Of a stretch of DNA of 64,000 nt, positions 38,301 through 46,315 are shown in pieces. The notes beneath the pieces are model-generated. The model did not search any database. It was not told the origin of the DNA and worked only from the letters and a program-made list of their open reading frames with translations. Within the stretch, counting starts at the first letter, position 1. Every line of letters begins with the position of its first letter. Source of the stretch: Methanospirillum stamsii. Lineage in GTDB: Archaea; Halobacteriota; Methanomicrobia; Methanomicrobiales; Methanospirillaceae. The translations under genes and the position numbers were made by a program. The stretch is from the NCBI RefSeq assembly GCF_003173335.1, contig NZ_QGMZ01000014.1:124001-188000 (forward strand), given 5' to 3'.

Positions 38301-38453
38301 CTCCTGTTTGCAAAAGAGATGTTTGACGATCTGGTAAAAATCGGACCCCCTAGTGTTGACATTCTTGCACGTGGTCTTCACGATGATGATCCTGAAATTC
38401 GTGAAAAATCAAGAGACGCACTCGCTACTATCAGAGATTCAATTCAGACCTAA
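35328..38453 (+). CDS. HEAT-repeat (PBS-lyase-like) protein, 1041 aa
   Basis: A solenoid of more than twenty ~31-residue alpha-helical repeats across nearly the whole length. The repeat core reads A-I-x-PLI-x-AL-x-D-x-D-x-x-VR-x-x-A, clearest at residues ~40-80 and ~860-960 (HDVRMTAIRDLGKFG). Such repeats form protein-binding scaffolds; no catalytic domain is seen. No signal peptide, so it is cytoplasmic. It stands between the small zinc-ribbon gene and pyrB. The partner is unknown. Confidence 0.9.
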   Translation: MKQIFKPNPERMRLKGDLKGLLKLLDSKYDNSLRSEVILALGRMQTPAAVDFLILLFQDPDPAIRAAASNALIHIGVDALDPLISSLSTCDEQTARMVHITLAEMDSVAAREIVRKIPFLQGIGYERAGFVLNLMGIDVIPVLIDALDTRDPTTIRFVEGLLETFGRAAIQPLIKGLAHDKEEIRARISALLIVLGEQIVGDLLSSCGQDEDWLRELKFYIISEIGKPALDPLYLALKDPNPVTSSMAQKAFLEFGESAIVPLISGLYDDDFEIRKVSENALARIGEPIIPHLLEELSFKSEPEREPLIGVIQQIGEPAIPYLIKNLVEGRGEVKKTMIQILSRMGAITIPYLINAISTVSDTSSLRDAFLSMGRIAYPFLEEASERERGKTAVFTVDILRQIDPVRAVEPMITALYHTDQEVRETALENLVETGEMAIPRLVQVLGSGNEEAVNLAKTALIRNGQQAVPHLIDSLTDPMGFDHAIILDILRESKTDAIPYLIPAMVPGKDGHDEAMALISENGIDATPYLLDGLHGAAPDLEQVIKTHLENLFKQNPEAFLNLLFSGNVLDTDLMYELVSSNPDLVIPNLIEIFQGDDNEKALVAGDLLSRFGEAAITPFITALRNETDDDRKLEITTFLIKIGPDVVPELVSHLGDEEIAPYAMAALSAIGEPSVPALLPLLKHSDTITQQYAIHALTRIGTPAASALMTLMQEDESLVPLITRILANMGGAALPDLIQELQTLQSVGEEGSSRGIAVMSLITEIALSRRDDLQHLFTIQDPALNMMFERILISKGDQILNPLLDAVMYEPEVPPLASAIFSSMRPQTQNAATNILKSLSPGDKKKIALLKVLGLLKDPSSANLMYEALKDPDHDVRMTAIRDLGKFGREALEPLTDAMHDRDPDVRAAAVQSLGDIGLPVLDQLISALKDKDGNIRAAAITGIAKIGEPGQFMLIQSLDDKDRQVRIAVARLLEKSGWKPKYTTDRLSLLFAKEMFDDLVKIGPPSVDILARGLHDDDPEIREKSRDALATIRDSIQT

Positions 38454-38516
38454 CAACAAAACATACTAGCGGAAATAAATCATTAGTACCTGTACCGGAG
38501 GAGAAGACATACGTCG

Positions 38517-39413
38517 ATGAATCATATCATCTCCATCCATGATCTTGACAGGGACCAGATTGATCATATTCTGTCAAGAGCTGGAGCAATTACCACTGAA
38601 TATGCAGGAAAAGAACCGTTAAAAGGAAAAATCCTGGGTCTTCTCTTTTTTGAACCCAGTACCCGGACCCGTATGTCTTTTGAATCAGCAATGCTCAGGC
38701 TCGGGGGATCATGCATGAACCTTGGCGGAGTGGAAGTCAGTTCTATGGCCAAAGGTGAAACACTTGCTGATACTATCCGGGTGGTCAGCGGATATGCAGA
38801 TGCCATAGTTCTCAGGCATCCAAAAGTTGGAGCTGCACGTCTTGCCAGCGAATTTTCAGATATCCCGATTCTAAACGGGGGAGATGGTGCCGGTCAGCAT
38901 CCTTCGCAGACGCTAATTGATCTGTACACGATTCGCCAGTCCATGTCTCTTGACAATATTAACATCGGTCTTATCGGAGATCTGATGTACGGACGAACCA
39001 CCCACTCACTGGCATATGCACTGACACATTACAATGCCAGGATCCATACCATCGCACCCAAAGGTCTTGGTCTTCCTGATTCGATACGCGACAATCTTGA
39101 AGAAAAAGGATCAAAAGTATTTGTCCATGATTGTATTGAGGATGTGATTAACGAACTCGATGTGTTGTATATTACCCGTCTTCAGCGTGAAAGATTTCCT
39201 GATCCGGCAAAATTTTTTGATATCTCTTCCAATTACCGGATAACTCCCAGTCTTCTTACCGATGTAAAAGAACACCTTGCAATCCTTCATCCTCTTCCGA
39301 GAGTGGATGAAATTGATCCTGCTGTTGATAGTATGCCGTATGCACGGTATTTTACCCAGGCCAGGAATGGAGTTCCGGTCAGAATGGCAATGCTCACCGA
39401 GGTGATGACATGA
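38517..39413 (+). CDS. pyrB: Aspartate carbamoyltransferase catalytic subunit
   Basis: PyrB condenses carbamoyl phosphate with aspartate in the second step of pyrimidine synthesis. The carbamoyl-phosphate motif FEPSTRTRMSFE is near residue 42, HPSQTLIDLYT near 125, and LHPLPRVDEI near 260. Its 298 residues are close to the normal length. The 4-bp overlap with pyrI indicates translational coupling. A GGAGGAG lies 13 bp upstream of ATG 38517. Confidence 0.97.
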   Translation: MNHIISIHDLDRDQIDHILSRAGAITTEYAGKEPLKGKILGLLFFEPSTRTRMSFESAMLRLGGSCMNLGGVEVSSMAKGETLADTIRVVSGYADAIVLRHPKVGAARLASEFSDIPILNGGDGAGQHPSQTLIDLYTIRQSMSLDNINIGLIGDLMYGRTTHSLAYALTHYNARIHTIAPKGLGLPDSIRDNLEEKGSKVFVHDCIEDVINELDVLYITRLQRERFPDPAKFFDISSNYRITPSLLTDVKEHLAILHPLPRVDEIDPAVDSMPYARYFTQARNGVPVRMAMLTEVMT

Positions 39414-39877
39414 CTGGGGAAGAACCAAAACGCACTCTTGTCATCAGCACAATTGAGAACGGGACCGTGATAGATCACATAAATCCCGGTGAAGCACTCA
39501 TTGTTCTTCGAATTTTAGGTATAACAGGAAGCACAAGGGAATGCGTCAGTGTTGCAACGAATGTAACCAGTAAGGCTCACGTAAAAAAAGACGTGGTCAA
39601 GATTGAAAACCGGGAACTGAAGACCAAAGAAGTTGACCGGATTGCTCTTGTGGCACCAGATGCGACGATAAATATTATCCGCGATTACAGGGTTATTGAG
39701 AAGAAAGGAGTTATTATTCCTCCGGTTCTGATGGGTGTTCTCAAATGTCCGAATCCCTGTTGTATCACCAATACCAATGAGCCTGTAATGAGCCGGTTCG
39801 AAATGCAGGGAAAAAAAGCAGTGTGTTCTTATTGTGATGCGGTAATTTCATCAGATATATCTGCACATATCATCTGA
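39410..39877 (+). CDS. pyrI: Aspartate carbamoyltransferase regulatory subunit
   Basis: PyrI is the allosteric nucleotide-binding subunit of ATCase. Its N-terminal domain is the regulatory ferredoxin-like fold. The C-terminal zinc domain carries the four cysteines (CPNPCCITN near residue 109 and CSYC near 139) that anchor it to PyrB. The 155-aa length is standard. It overlaps pyrB by 4 bp and ends directly against the convergent coaD stop codon with no base between. Confidence 0.97.
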   Translation: MTGEEPKRTLVISTIENGTVIDHINPGEALIVLRILGITGSTRECVSVATNVTSKAHVKKDVVKIENRELKTKEVDRIALVAPDATINIIRDYRVIEKKGVIIPPVLMGVLKCPNPCCITNTNEPVMSRFEMQGKKAVCSYCDAVISSDISAHII

Positions 39878-40354
39878 TTATTCTGATTTTTCCTCTTTCT
39901 GGATGATTTTTCCATGAATATCAATTTCTCCGCGCCATATCCGGGTACTTGAGATCCATCTCCCGTCTTCTGCCAGAACACAACGGATCATATGGATTTC
40001 GACGCAGGGTTTTCCTCTCTCCCGCCTTAAGTGGTTGATATTTTTTCCGACCGGAAATGTCTCTTCACTTACTACAAGTGCATCAAAGTCTGTATCCAGG
40101 CTTGATCCATATTGATCATGTAATTCTTCAATCTCCCATGGAACATCTGTATTCAGCGATGTTATACATCTGACGAGGTCTTTATATCGTTCATTATAGG
40201 GATGAATCGGATGGACTTTCCGATTTGCGAATGTGTCATTGGTAAGGCCGATAATTACTTTACCATCCGGAGAGGCAAGGTCAAAAGCGCGCTTAATGAG
40301 GAGGCGGTGTCCATCATGGAGAGGATCAAATGTGCCCCCTACCATTATTTTCAT
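39878..40354 (-). CDS. coaD: Phosphopantetheine adenylyltransferase (archaeal type)
   Basis: This enzyme transfers AMP to 4'-phosphopantetheine to make dephospho-CoA. It is a nucleotidyltransferase with GGTFDPLHDGH at residues ~6-16 (the HxGH motif) and SSTRIWRGE near 134 (the SxTR motif). The archaeal 158-aa form is related to eukaryotic PPAT rather than bacterial CoaD. It is monocistronic and convergent with pyrI. Confidence 0.92.
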   Translation of the reverse strand: MKIMVGGTFDPLHDGHRLLIKRAFDLASPDGKVIIGLTNDTFANRKVHPIHPYNERYKDLVRCITSLNTDVPWEIEELHDQYGSSLDTDFDALVVSEETFPVGKNINHLRRERGKPCVEIHMIRCVLAEDGRWISSTRIWRGEIDIHGKIIQKEEKSE

Positions 40355-40573
40355 GGAAATAATGTTTCATGCAATTTTATAAAATCTGATTACATTTGTT
40401 CATCATCATCCTGACATCTACCCAAATATTTCTCTTTGAAAATTCATCATAGAAACAATCAGAATGGATTTCACTGATGCTATTATACTATGTCATTCTA
40501 AAAGTATGAGAAACAATTATCAGTAATACCCGGATTCCGGGATGTCTGATAGTTCATTCCATGTGGACGTCTT

Positions 40574-41065
40574 ATGCAGATTCATAAAAATATCCCTCAT
40601 GCATCCTTTCTGGCACCAAATGCAACTGTTATTGGTGATGTTGAGGCAGGTCCGGATGTCAATATCTGGTATGGAGCGGTTATTCGTGCCGATAAAGACC
40701 GGATTTTGATTGGTGAACGTTCAAACATCCAGGATAATTGTGTCGTTCATACCTCAAAGGGTCATCCGGTCATAATTGGTGATGATGTATCGGTTGGTCA
40801 TGGCGCAATACTTCATGGCTGTACGATTGGTAATACGGTTCTTGTCGGCATGGGAGCTATCGTATTAAACGGAGCGGTTGTTGGAGAAAATACAATCATA
40901 GGGGCCGGGGCACTTGTCTCTGAAGGGAAAACTATCCCGCCAGGTTCACTTGTTATTGGTATTCCTGGAAAAGTAGTCCGGCAGATTACCGAAGAGGAAA
41001 TTGCCGGAATAAAGACAAATGCCTCCGGTTATGTAACTCTTGCAAAGGAACATGCACATGAATAA
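40574..41065 (+). CDS. Gamma-carbonic anhydrase-like hexapeptide protein
   Basis: A left-handed beta-helix protein of 163 aa. Hexapeptide repeats run through most of the length. The metal ligands expected in gamma carbonic anhydrases are present: one His in NCVVHTSKG (near residue 59), and VGHGAILHG (near 76-81). The motif RADKDRI is also typical. The long acidic loop with the proton shuttle of Cam is absent, so activity is uncertain. It overlaps the start of the HdrA-like gene. Confidence 0.88.
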   Translation: MQIHKNIPHASFLAPNATVIGDVEAGPDVNIWYGAVIRADKDRILIGERSNIQDNCVVHTSKGHPVIIGDDVSVGHGAILHGCTIGNTVLVGMGAIVLNGAVVGENTIIGAGALVSEGKTIPPGSLVIGIPGKVVRQITEEEIAGIKTNASGYVTLAKEHAHE

Positions 41066-42335
41066 TGCAGTGGTTATCGGAGGAGGAATTGCCGGAATTA
41101 CTGCAGCCATTGACATTGCCTCTCATGGTATCCATGTCTCACTTATAGAACGTGAGCCTACTATTGGCGGTCATATGGCAATGCTTGACAAGACTTTTCC
41201 TACAAATGACTGTTCAATGTGCATCTTAAGTCCTAAAATGGTAGAAGCACAACGTCACCCGAATATTACTCTTTATACCTTAAGTGAGGTCACAGGTGTC
41301 GAGGGACAGGCTGGTGATTTTACGGTTCATGTAATCCAGCATCCCCGATATATCAGGGAAGAAGATTGTACTGGGTGTGGGGACTGTGTTGAAGTCTGTC
41401 CGGTAGAGGTTTACAACCGGTTTGATGCAGGAGTCGGGGTGAGAAAGGCAATATACAAGGCTCATCCGCAGGTTGTTCCGAATATTGTAATCAGAGATAA
41501 GGAACATTGCATAGATTGTGGGTTATGTTATAGCATCTGTGGCAAAAATGCAGTTCTTCATGATAATGAAGATGAAGGAAAGGAATTTCTTCTGAATGCA
41601 GGAACAATTGTTATTGCTACCGGTTATGAAATCTTTGATGCAAGGAGAAAGTTACCCTATAAATATCTCTCAATTCCTGATGTCATCACCAGTCTTGAAT
41701 TTGAACGGTTAATTAATGCAAGTGGGCCTACCAACGGGAAAATAAAACGGTTATCTGATGGAAAAACTCCGAAGGAAATTGTGTTTATCCAGTGTGTTGG
41801 TTCACGGGACATACCTTTAGGGTGCACCTCGTGTTCGGCTGTCTGCTGTATGTATGCAATAAAAAATGCCATGCTTATCAAGGAAAAGTATCCTGACTGT
41901 AATGTTACCATATTGTATATGGATATTCGGGCATATGGAAAAGGATACCAGGAATACTATGACCGGGCAGAAGCTCTTGGGGTTAATTTTGTTCGTGGAT
42001 TGCCTGGAGATCTATATGCTGGTGACGGAAAAGTAATTCTTCAGGTAGAAAACAGTGAAACACAGGAGGTAAAAAAGATTCAGGCCGATCTTGTTGTTCT
42101 TTCTGTAGGTATCCGACCGACGAATGATGCATCTGCTTTAGCTGAAAAACTTGGTATCACCTGTGATGATACCGGATTTTTTGAATCTGCAGATGTGAAA
42201 TGTGGTCCGGTAAAAACACTAAAGCCCGGAATTTTTATTGCCGGGACCTGTAAGGAGCCAATGGATATTCCTGATTCTGTAATGGAAGGCGGGGCTGCAG
42301 CAATGCAGGCGGTAATCGCAACATTTCGTGGATGA
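41058..42335 (+). CDS. HdrA-like flavoprotein with inserted ferredoxin domain
   Basis: This resembles the core of heterodisulfide reductase subunit A, which bifurcates electrons with FAD. It has a Rossmann FAD site (VVIGGGIAGITAA), a Cys cluster (DCSMCILSPKM), an inserted two-cluster ferredoxin (CTGCGDCVEVC near residue 112 and CIDCGLCYSIC near 155) and a second FAD-binding part (FIAGTCKEPMD). At 425 aa it lacks the N-terminal iron-sulfur domain and C-terminal ferredoxin of full HdrA (about 650 aa). ATG 41058 has AAAGGA at good spacing; TTG 41040 and ATG 41052 are weaker choices. It overlaps gamma-CA upstream and mtnA downstream. Confidence 0.9.
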   Translation: MNNAVVIGGGIAGITAAIDIASHGIHVSLIEREPTIGGHMAMLDKTFPTNDCSMCILSPKMVEAQRHPNITLYTLSEVTGVEGQAGDFTVHVIQHPRYIREEDCTGCGDCVEVCPVEVYNRFDAGVGVRKAIYKAHPQVVPNIVIRDKEHCIDCGLCYSICGKNAVLHDNEDEGKEFLLNAGTIVIATGYEIFDARRKLPYKYLSIPDVITSLEFERLINASGPTNGKIKRLSDGKTPKEIVFIQCVGSRDIPLGCTSCSAVCCMYAIKNAMLIKEKYPDCNVTILYMDIRAYGKGYQEYYDRAEALGVNFVRGLPGDLYAGDGKVILQVENSETQEVKKIQADLVVLSVGIRPTNDASALAEKLGITCDDTGFFESADVKCGPVKTLKPGIFIAGTCKEPMDIPDSVMEGGAAAMQAVIATFRG

Positions 42336-43396
42336 AAATGGAGCCGCTTCGTCCTATTCTTTTTCATCCTCATATCCCGGAGATTGAATATATTGAACAA
42401 ACACTTCTTCCGGATATCTATGAGGTCAGAAAAGCACAAACCGTTGAAGAGCTTGCAGGAGCTATTCGTCGTCTTGGAATAAGGGGAGCTCCTGCTCTTG
42501 GCTGTGCCGGTGCATGTGGGGTTGCTTTATCCGCACTAGTGGCAAAGGCAGGAACATTTTTGGAATTTCTTTTTTTGGTCAGATCTGATGCTGAGCGTCT
42601 CCGGGAAACCAGACCAACCGCCGTCAATCTTTTTTATGGTATAGATTTTGTTTTATCTGCAGTCCTTACATCATCATCAATCGAAGAAGCGAAATGTAAT
42701 GCAGTTGATGCAGCAAAAGCAGTGATTGATGCAGACACCAGAACCTGTCATGCAATCGGAAAAACCGGTCTTTCTGTAATTCCGGACACCGCACGGATAC
42801 TGACTCATTGTAATGCCGGGGCACTTGCCTGTGCAGAATGGGGAACTGCTCTTGGTGTTATCAGGTCTGCTCATGAAGCTGGGAAGAATATATCCGTATA
42901 CGCCTGCGAGACCAGGCCACTTTTACAAGGAGCAAGACTTACGACCTGGGAATTACTCCGGGATGGTATTGATGTAACGCTCATTACCGATTCGATGGCA
43001 GCGGTCCTGATGAGAAAAAGAAAAATTGATCTTGTGATTGTGGGCGCTGACCGGATTGTATCTGATGCCGTCTTTAATAAAATCGGTACGTATATGCATG
43101 CAGTATGTGCAAAAGCTCATAATATTCCTTTTTTTATTGCAGCTCCCCTGTCTACCTTTGATGAAGAAAATTCTGAAGATAAGGTGATAGTTGAGGAACG
43201 AAATCCTGATGAAGTCAGAAAATTCCGGGGCTGTGTCACTGGTCCGGAATTGGTTCCGGTCTGGAACCCTGCATTTGATGGAACTCCTGTAGATCTGGTA
43301 ACTGGTATTATCACAGAATATGGAATTTTCTCGCTTCCGCGTGACATTGAAACCATAAAACAATTAAAGCGGGGAAAAGATATGGGGGAGACATAG
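42332..43396 (+). CDS. mtnA: S-methyl-5-thioribose-1-phosphate isomerase (MtnA-like)
   Basis: A 354-aa member of the eIF2B-alpha/MtnA superfamily. Motifs include GIRGAPALG near residue 49, CNAGALACAEWG near 154, CETRPLLQGARLT near 195, TDSMAA and the catalytic-Asp region IVGADRI near 235. These fit methylthioribose-1-phosphate isomerase in methionine salvage; an archaeal ribose-1,5-bisphosphate isomerase or a 5-deoxyribose salvage role cannot be excluded. It overlaps the HdrA-like gene by 4 bp (ATGA). Confidence 0.9.
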   Translation: MKMEPLRPILFHPHIPEIEYIEQTLLPDIYEVRKAQTVEELAGAIRRLGIRGAPALGCAGACGVALSALVAKAGTFLEFLFLVRSDAERLRETRPTAVNLFYGIDFVLSAVLTSSSIEEAKCNAVDAAKAVIDADTRTCHAIGKTGLSVIPDTARILTHCNAGALACAEWGTALGVIRSAHEAGKNISVYACETRPLLQGARLTTWELLRDGIDVTLITDSMAAVLMRKRKIDLVIVGADRIVSDAVFNKIGTYMHAVCAKAHNIPFFIAAPLSTFDEENSEDKVIVEERNPDEVRKFRGCVTGPELVPVWNPAFDGTPVDLVTGIITEYGIFSLPRDIETIKQLKRGKDMGET

Positions 43397-43400
43397 AGCG

Positions 43401-44099
43401 ATGAGTATTGTTGGACCATATCTTCCGGTAGTAACGCTCATTGGTGAACTTACAATCCTTATCATCTCATCAATCATATTTTGTGGATTTATCCTGCTAA
43501 TTCTCACCTTTTATTCCATGAAGTCCGGGAATATCCTTTTTCCCCGGTTTATGAGAGCCGGTCTGTTGTTTCTTGAAGGATTAATGCGGGCGCTTTTCAG
43601 ACTTTTTGGATTTGAAGATAGTGATTTTTTAAAAATTATCGTGACCCTTCAAAATTCTTTGAATTGGAAGGCATTTCTTGCAATTCCTGTCCATGATCGA
43701 GTTGTTTTTATCCCTCATTGTCTTCGATCCAATTCCTGTCCGGCTCATCTTCATGACGAAGGCCTTAAATGTCGTGAATGTGGATTATGCCGGGTCGGAG
43801 AAGGAAAACGGTTTCTGGAAGCTCTTGGATACCGGGTTTTTATCATTCCGGGTTCCTCGTTCATCAAACGAATGATAAAACGGTATCATCCGAAAGCAAT
43901 TATCGGGATTGGGTGTCTTATGGAGGTGAAAGAAGGACTTGAGATGGCTAACCAGGTTGATATTATTGCAATGGGTGTTGTCAATTTATCAGATGGATGT
44001 GTTGAAACAACAGCGGACTGGGACCAGGTGTATAAGATAGCCCTTCTTGGAATTCCCGCCAAAAATGTTCCGGATGAGATGAAAAAATATCTTGATTGA
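43401..44099 (+). CDS. DUF116 membrane protein
   Basis: A 232-aa DUF116 protein. Two hydrophobic helices lie in the first ~65 residues. The soluble part contains the conserved Cys region IPHCLRSNSCPA near 112 and CRECGLCRVG near 130, consistent with a metal or iron-sulfur site, and IIGIGCLMEVKEGLEM near 173. The family is common in methanogens; its function is unknown. It starts 5 bp after mtnA ends, with GGGGGAG upstream, so it belongs to the same operon. Confidence 0.9.
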   Translation: MSIVGPYLPVVTLIGELTILIISSIIFCGFILLILTFYSMKSGNILFPRFMRAGLLFLEGLMRALFRLFGFEDSDFLKIIVTLQNSLNWKAFLAIPVHDRVVFIPHCLRSNSCPAHLHDEGLKCRECGLCRVGEGKRFLEALGYRVFIIPGSSFIKRMIKRYHPKAIIGIGCLMEVKEGLEMANQVDIIAMGVVNLSDGCVETTADWDQVYKIALLGIPAKNVPDEMKKYLD

Positions 44100-44942
44100 T
44101 TATAATAAGACTGCTGATCCCAGGAATACCAGGAGAGAAGCAAACATTCCCATTTTTAATTTCTTTGAACTTTTTGTCTGAATAATCTCTTCTGAATTTG
44201 TTGCTTTTATTCCAGATATTGCTCCATACAGGATAAATGCATCTACCAGTGATATAGCAATAAGATATGTTGTGCCCCATTTTGAAACCATAAAGAGACT
44301 AACTAAAACACCAGCAATCGCACATCCCAGAGCAAGGTAAAGTGTTGGTCTGATACCATAAAGCAGGGGAAATGTTCGTGCTCCATGTTCATTATCGCCG
44401 GGCATATCCTCAGCATCCTTAATCAGCTCCCTTGCAAGCATGACTCCAAAAGTGGCTCCTGCAATGGGAAGTACAGATATCAATCCGGGAATACCTTCAA
44501 TAGCTCCTCCAAAAAGGAAAATACTGGCCGCAAGATATGAGACCGAAATATTTCCAAATAGTGGTGTTACTTTCAGGTATGCTGCATAAAGCCAGAGCAG
44601 AATTGAATTTACCAGAGCAATACCTGCTAATGATATCGGAGTAAAGGCAATTGCAATTGTATTCCCTGCCATGAATAGAATAGCAGCATAAGCCAATGCA
44701 TTTCCTGATGAGATGAGTCCTGAGGGGATTGGTCTTTCAGGCTGGTTTATGGCATCAATCTCCCGGTCATAATAATCGTTAATTACATTCCCTGCACCGG
44801 TGATAAAAAGAACAATAAGAAAGATGAATACGAATATCGATGGAATTGTTCCGGTGGCGATGATAACTCCCAGAATTCCGGCAAGACCGGCAACAACTGC
44901 ATTGACCGGCCTGATAATAGAAATATAAGCTGCGCCGTTCAT
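44100..44942 (-). CDS. UbiA-family prenyltransferase (archaeal lipid type)
   Basis: An integral membrane prenyltransferase of 280 aa with about eight hydrophobic helices. The two Asp-rich motifs for Mg-diphosphate are NDYYDREIDA near residue 69 and DAEDMPGDN near 193. In methanogens this branch contains digeranylgeranylglyceryl phosphate synthase, which attaches the second C20 chain in archaeal membrane lipid synthesis; that is the likely role, though menaquinone-type relatives exist. Its stop codon lies directly against that of the convergent DUF116 gene. Confidence 0.87.
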   Translation of the reverse strand: MNGAAYISIIRPVNAVVAGLAGILGVIIATGTIPSIFVFIFLIVLFITGAGNVINDYYDREIDAINQPERPIPSGLISSGNALAYAAILFMAGNTIAIAFTPISLAGIALVNSILLWLYAAYLKVTPLFGNISVSYLAASIFLFGGAIEGIPGLISVLPIAGATFGVMLARELIKDAEDMPGDNEHGARTFPLLYGIRPTLYLALGCAIAGVLVSLFMVSKWGTTYLIAISLVDAFILYGAISGIKATNSEEIIQTKSSKKLKMGMFASLLVFLGSAVLL

Positions 44943-44968
44943 TTCACACCTGTTTCAAAAAAGTGATA

Positions 44969-45043
44969 CGGACGTGGAGGGATTTGAACCCCCGGCATTC
45001 AGCTTAGGAAGCTGACGCCATATCCTGACTAGGCCACACGTCC
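44969..45043 (-). tRNA. tRNA-Arg (anticodon CCT)
   Basis: Acceptor arms GGACGTG and CACGTCC pair fully, followed by discriminator G. The anticodon stem TCAGC/GCTGA encloses loop TTCCTAA, giving anticodon CCT (Arg, AGG). The T-loop is TTCAAAT. Length is 75 nt, with no intron and no CCA encoded. It is divergent from trm1. Confidence 0.95.
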
Positions 45044-45101
45044 TTCCCCACTATATGGAGCAGGGATAGGTATAAGACTATCGAACGCCATTTTTAGCGG
45101 A

Positions 45102-46214
45102 ATGGACCTCACCCAGGTCACGGAAGGCAGGACCACGATTGCTGTGCCCTGCCAGAATCCTGACGTACCCTTTCCTCCCGGAACGGCGCCGGTCTTTTAC
45201 AACTCCCGAATGGCGCTGAACCGGGATACTACTGTTCTTGTTATAAGGCAGACAACTCCGCATTCCTACCTTGATGCCATGGCAGCTTCCGGTATTCGTG
45301 GTCTTCGGGTAGGATATGAAACAGGCGTTCCGATAACTCTCAATGATAAAGATCCACTTGCAATTGATCTCATCACGCATAATGTGAAAGCCCTGGACCT
45401 TGATGCCCGGATAACCTGTCGGGATGCAAACAGTCTGATGTCGGATGAAAAATTCGGGTTTGTAGATCTGGATCCCTTTGGGACTCCGGCACCATTTATT
45501 GATGCAGCAATACGGTCTTCCGGAAAGTATCTTGGTGTCACAGCAACCGACACAGCACCTCTATGTGGTGCTCATTTAAAAGCAGGCATCAGACGGTACA
45601 TGGCACGACCGCTCAATACTGAATACCATACCGAAGTGGGTCTTCGCATTCTTCTGGGTAATGTTGCCAGACATGCAGCAGTATATGACAAAGGAGTGAG
45701 TCCGCTTTTCTGTTATGCTCACGAACATTTTGTCAGGCTTCATCTCCAGCTGAAAAGTAGTGCATCAGCTGCAGACAAGAGTATTGCACAGCTTGGGTAT
45801 ATTCACCAGTGTCCGAAATGTCCGTATCGGATGGAAGAACAGAGATTTTTTCCCGGGGTCCACACCTGCCCCTTTTGTGGAGTACCACTAACACCCACCG
45901 GACCACTCTGGACCGGTTCAATCCATGATCCGGATATTCTTGCCGGAATGATAATGGATGCTGATACATTTGTAGCCGGAGATAAGGCAGGACTTTCAAA
46001 ATTGTTACCGGTGTGCAGGGATGAGCCTGATATCTCCTTTAGTTATGACTATCATAAACTTGGGAAGTTTTATCGCCTTTCACCCGGACCGATTGATGTG
46101 CTGCTTAACCGTCTGAGGGATAAAGGGTACCATGCTGGCCGGGTCCATTATTCAGGGTATGGTATTAAGACCGATGCACCGTTGGATGAAATCAGGGAAT
46201 GTCTTAGTCCCTGA
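45102..46214 (+). CDS. trm1: tRNA (guanine26-N2)-dimethyltransferase Trm1
   Basis: Trm1 uses S-adenosylmethionine to dimethylate G26 of tRNAs. The start of the catalytic domain is characteristic (TEGRTTIAVPC and FYNSRMALNRD near residue 37), followed by the SAM-binding region LDAMAASGIRG near 57, and DLDPFGTPAPFID (motif IV) near 125. A zinc ribbon is present near residues 230-260 (CPKCPY, CPFCG). The 370-aa length matches archaeal Trm1. It is divergent from tRNA-Arg. Confidence 0.96.
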   Translation: MDLTQVTEGRTTIAVPCQNPDVPFPPGTAPVFYNSRMALNRDTTVLVIRQTTPHSYLDAMAASGIRGLRVGYETGVPITLNDKDPLAIDLITHNVKALDLDARITCRDANSLMSDEKFGFVDLDPFGTPAPFIDAAIRSSGKYLGVTATDTAPLCGAHLKAGIRRYMARPLNTEYHTEVGLRILLGNVARHAAVYDKGVSPLFCYAHEHFVRLHLQLKSSASAADKSIAQLGYIHQCPKCPYRMEEQRFFPGVHTCPFCGVPLTPTGPLWTGSIHDPDILAGMIMDADTFVAGDKAGLSKLLPVCRDEPDISFSYDYHKLGKFYRLSPGPIDVLLNRLRDKGYHAGRVHYSGYGIKTDAPLDEIRECLSP

Positions 46215-46315
46215 CCCGGTTTAGAGAGAAAAAAGGGTAACTTGGCTTTGGAATGAACATATCAGCACAGATTATGCTGATATCCCTTCTGTAATTCTGT
46301 ATTGGTATCGGATAA

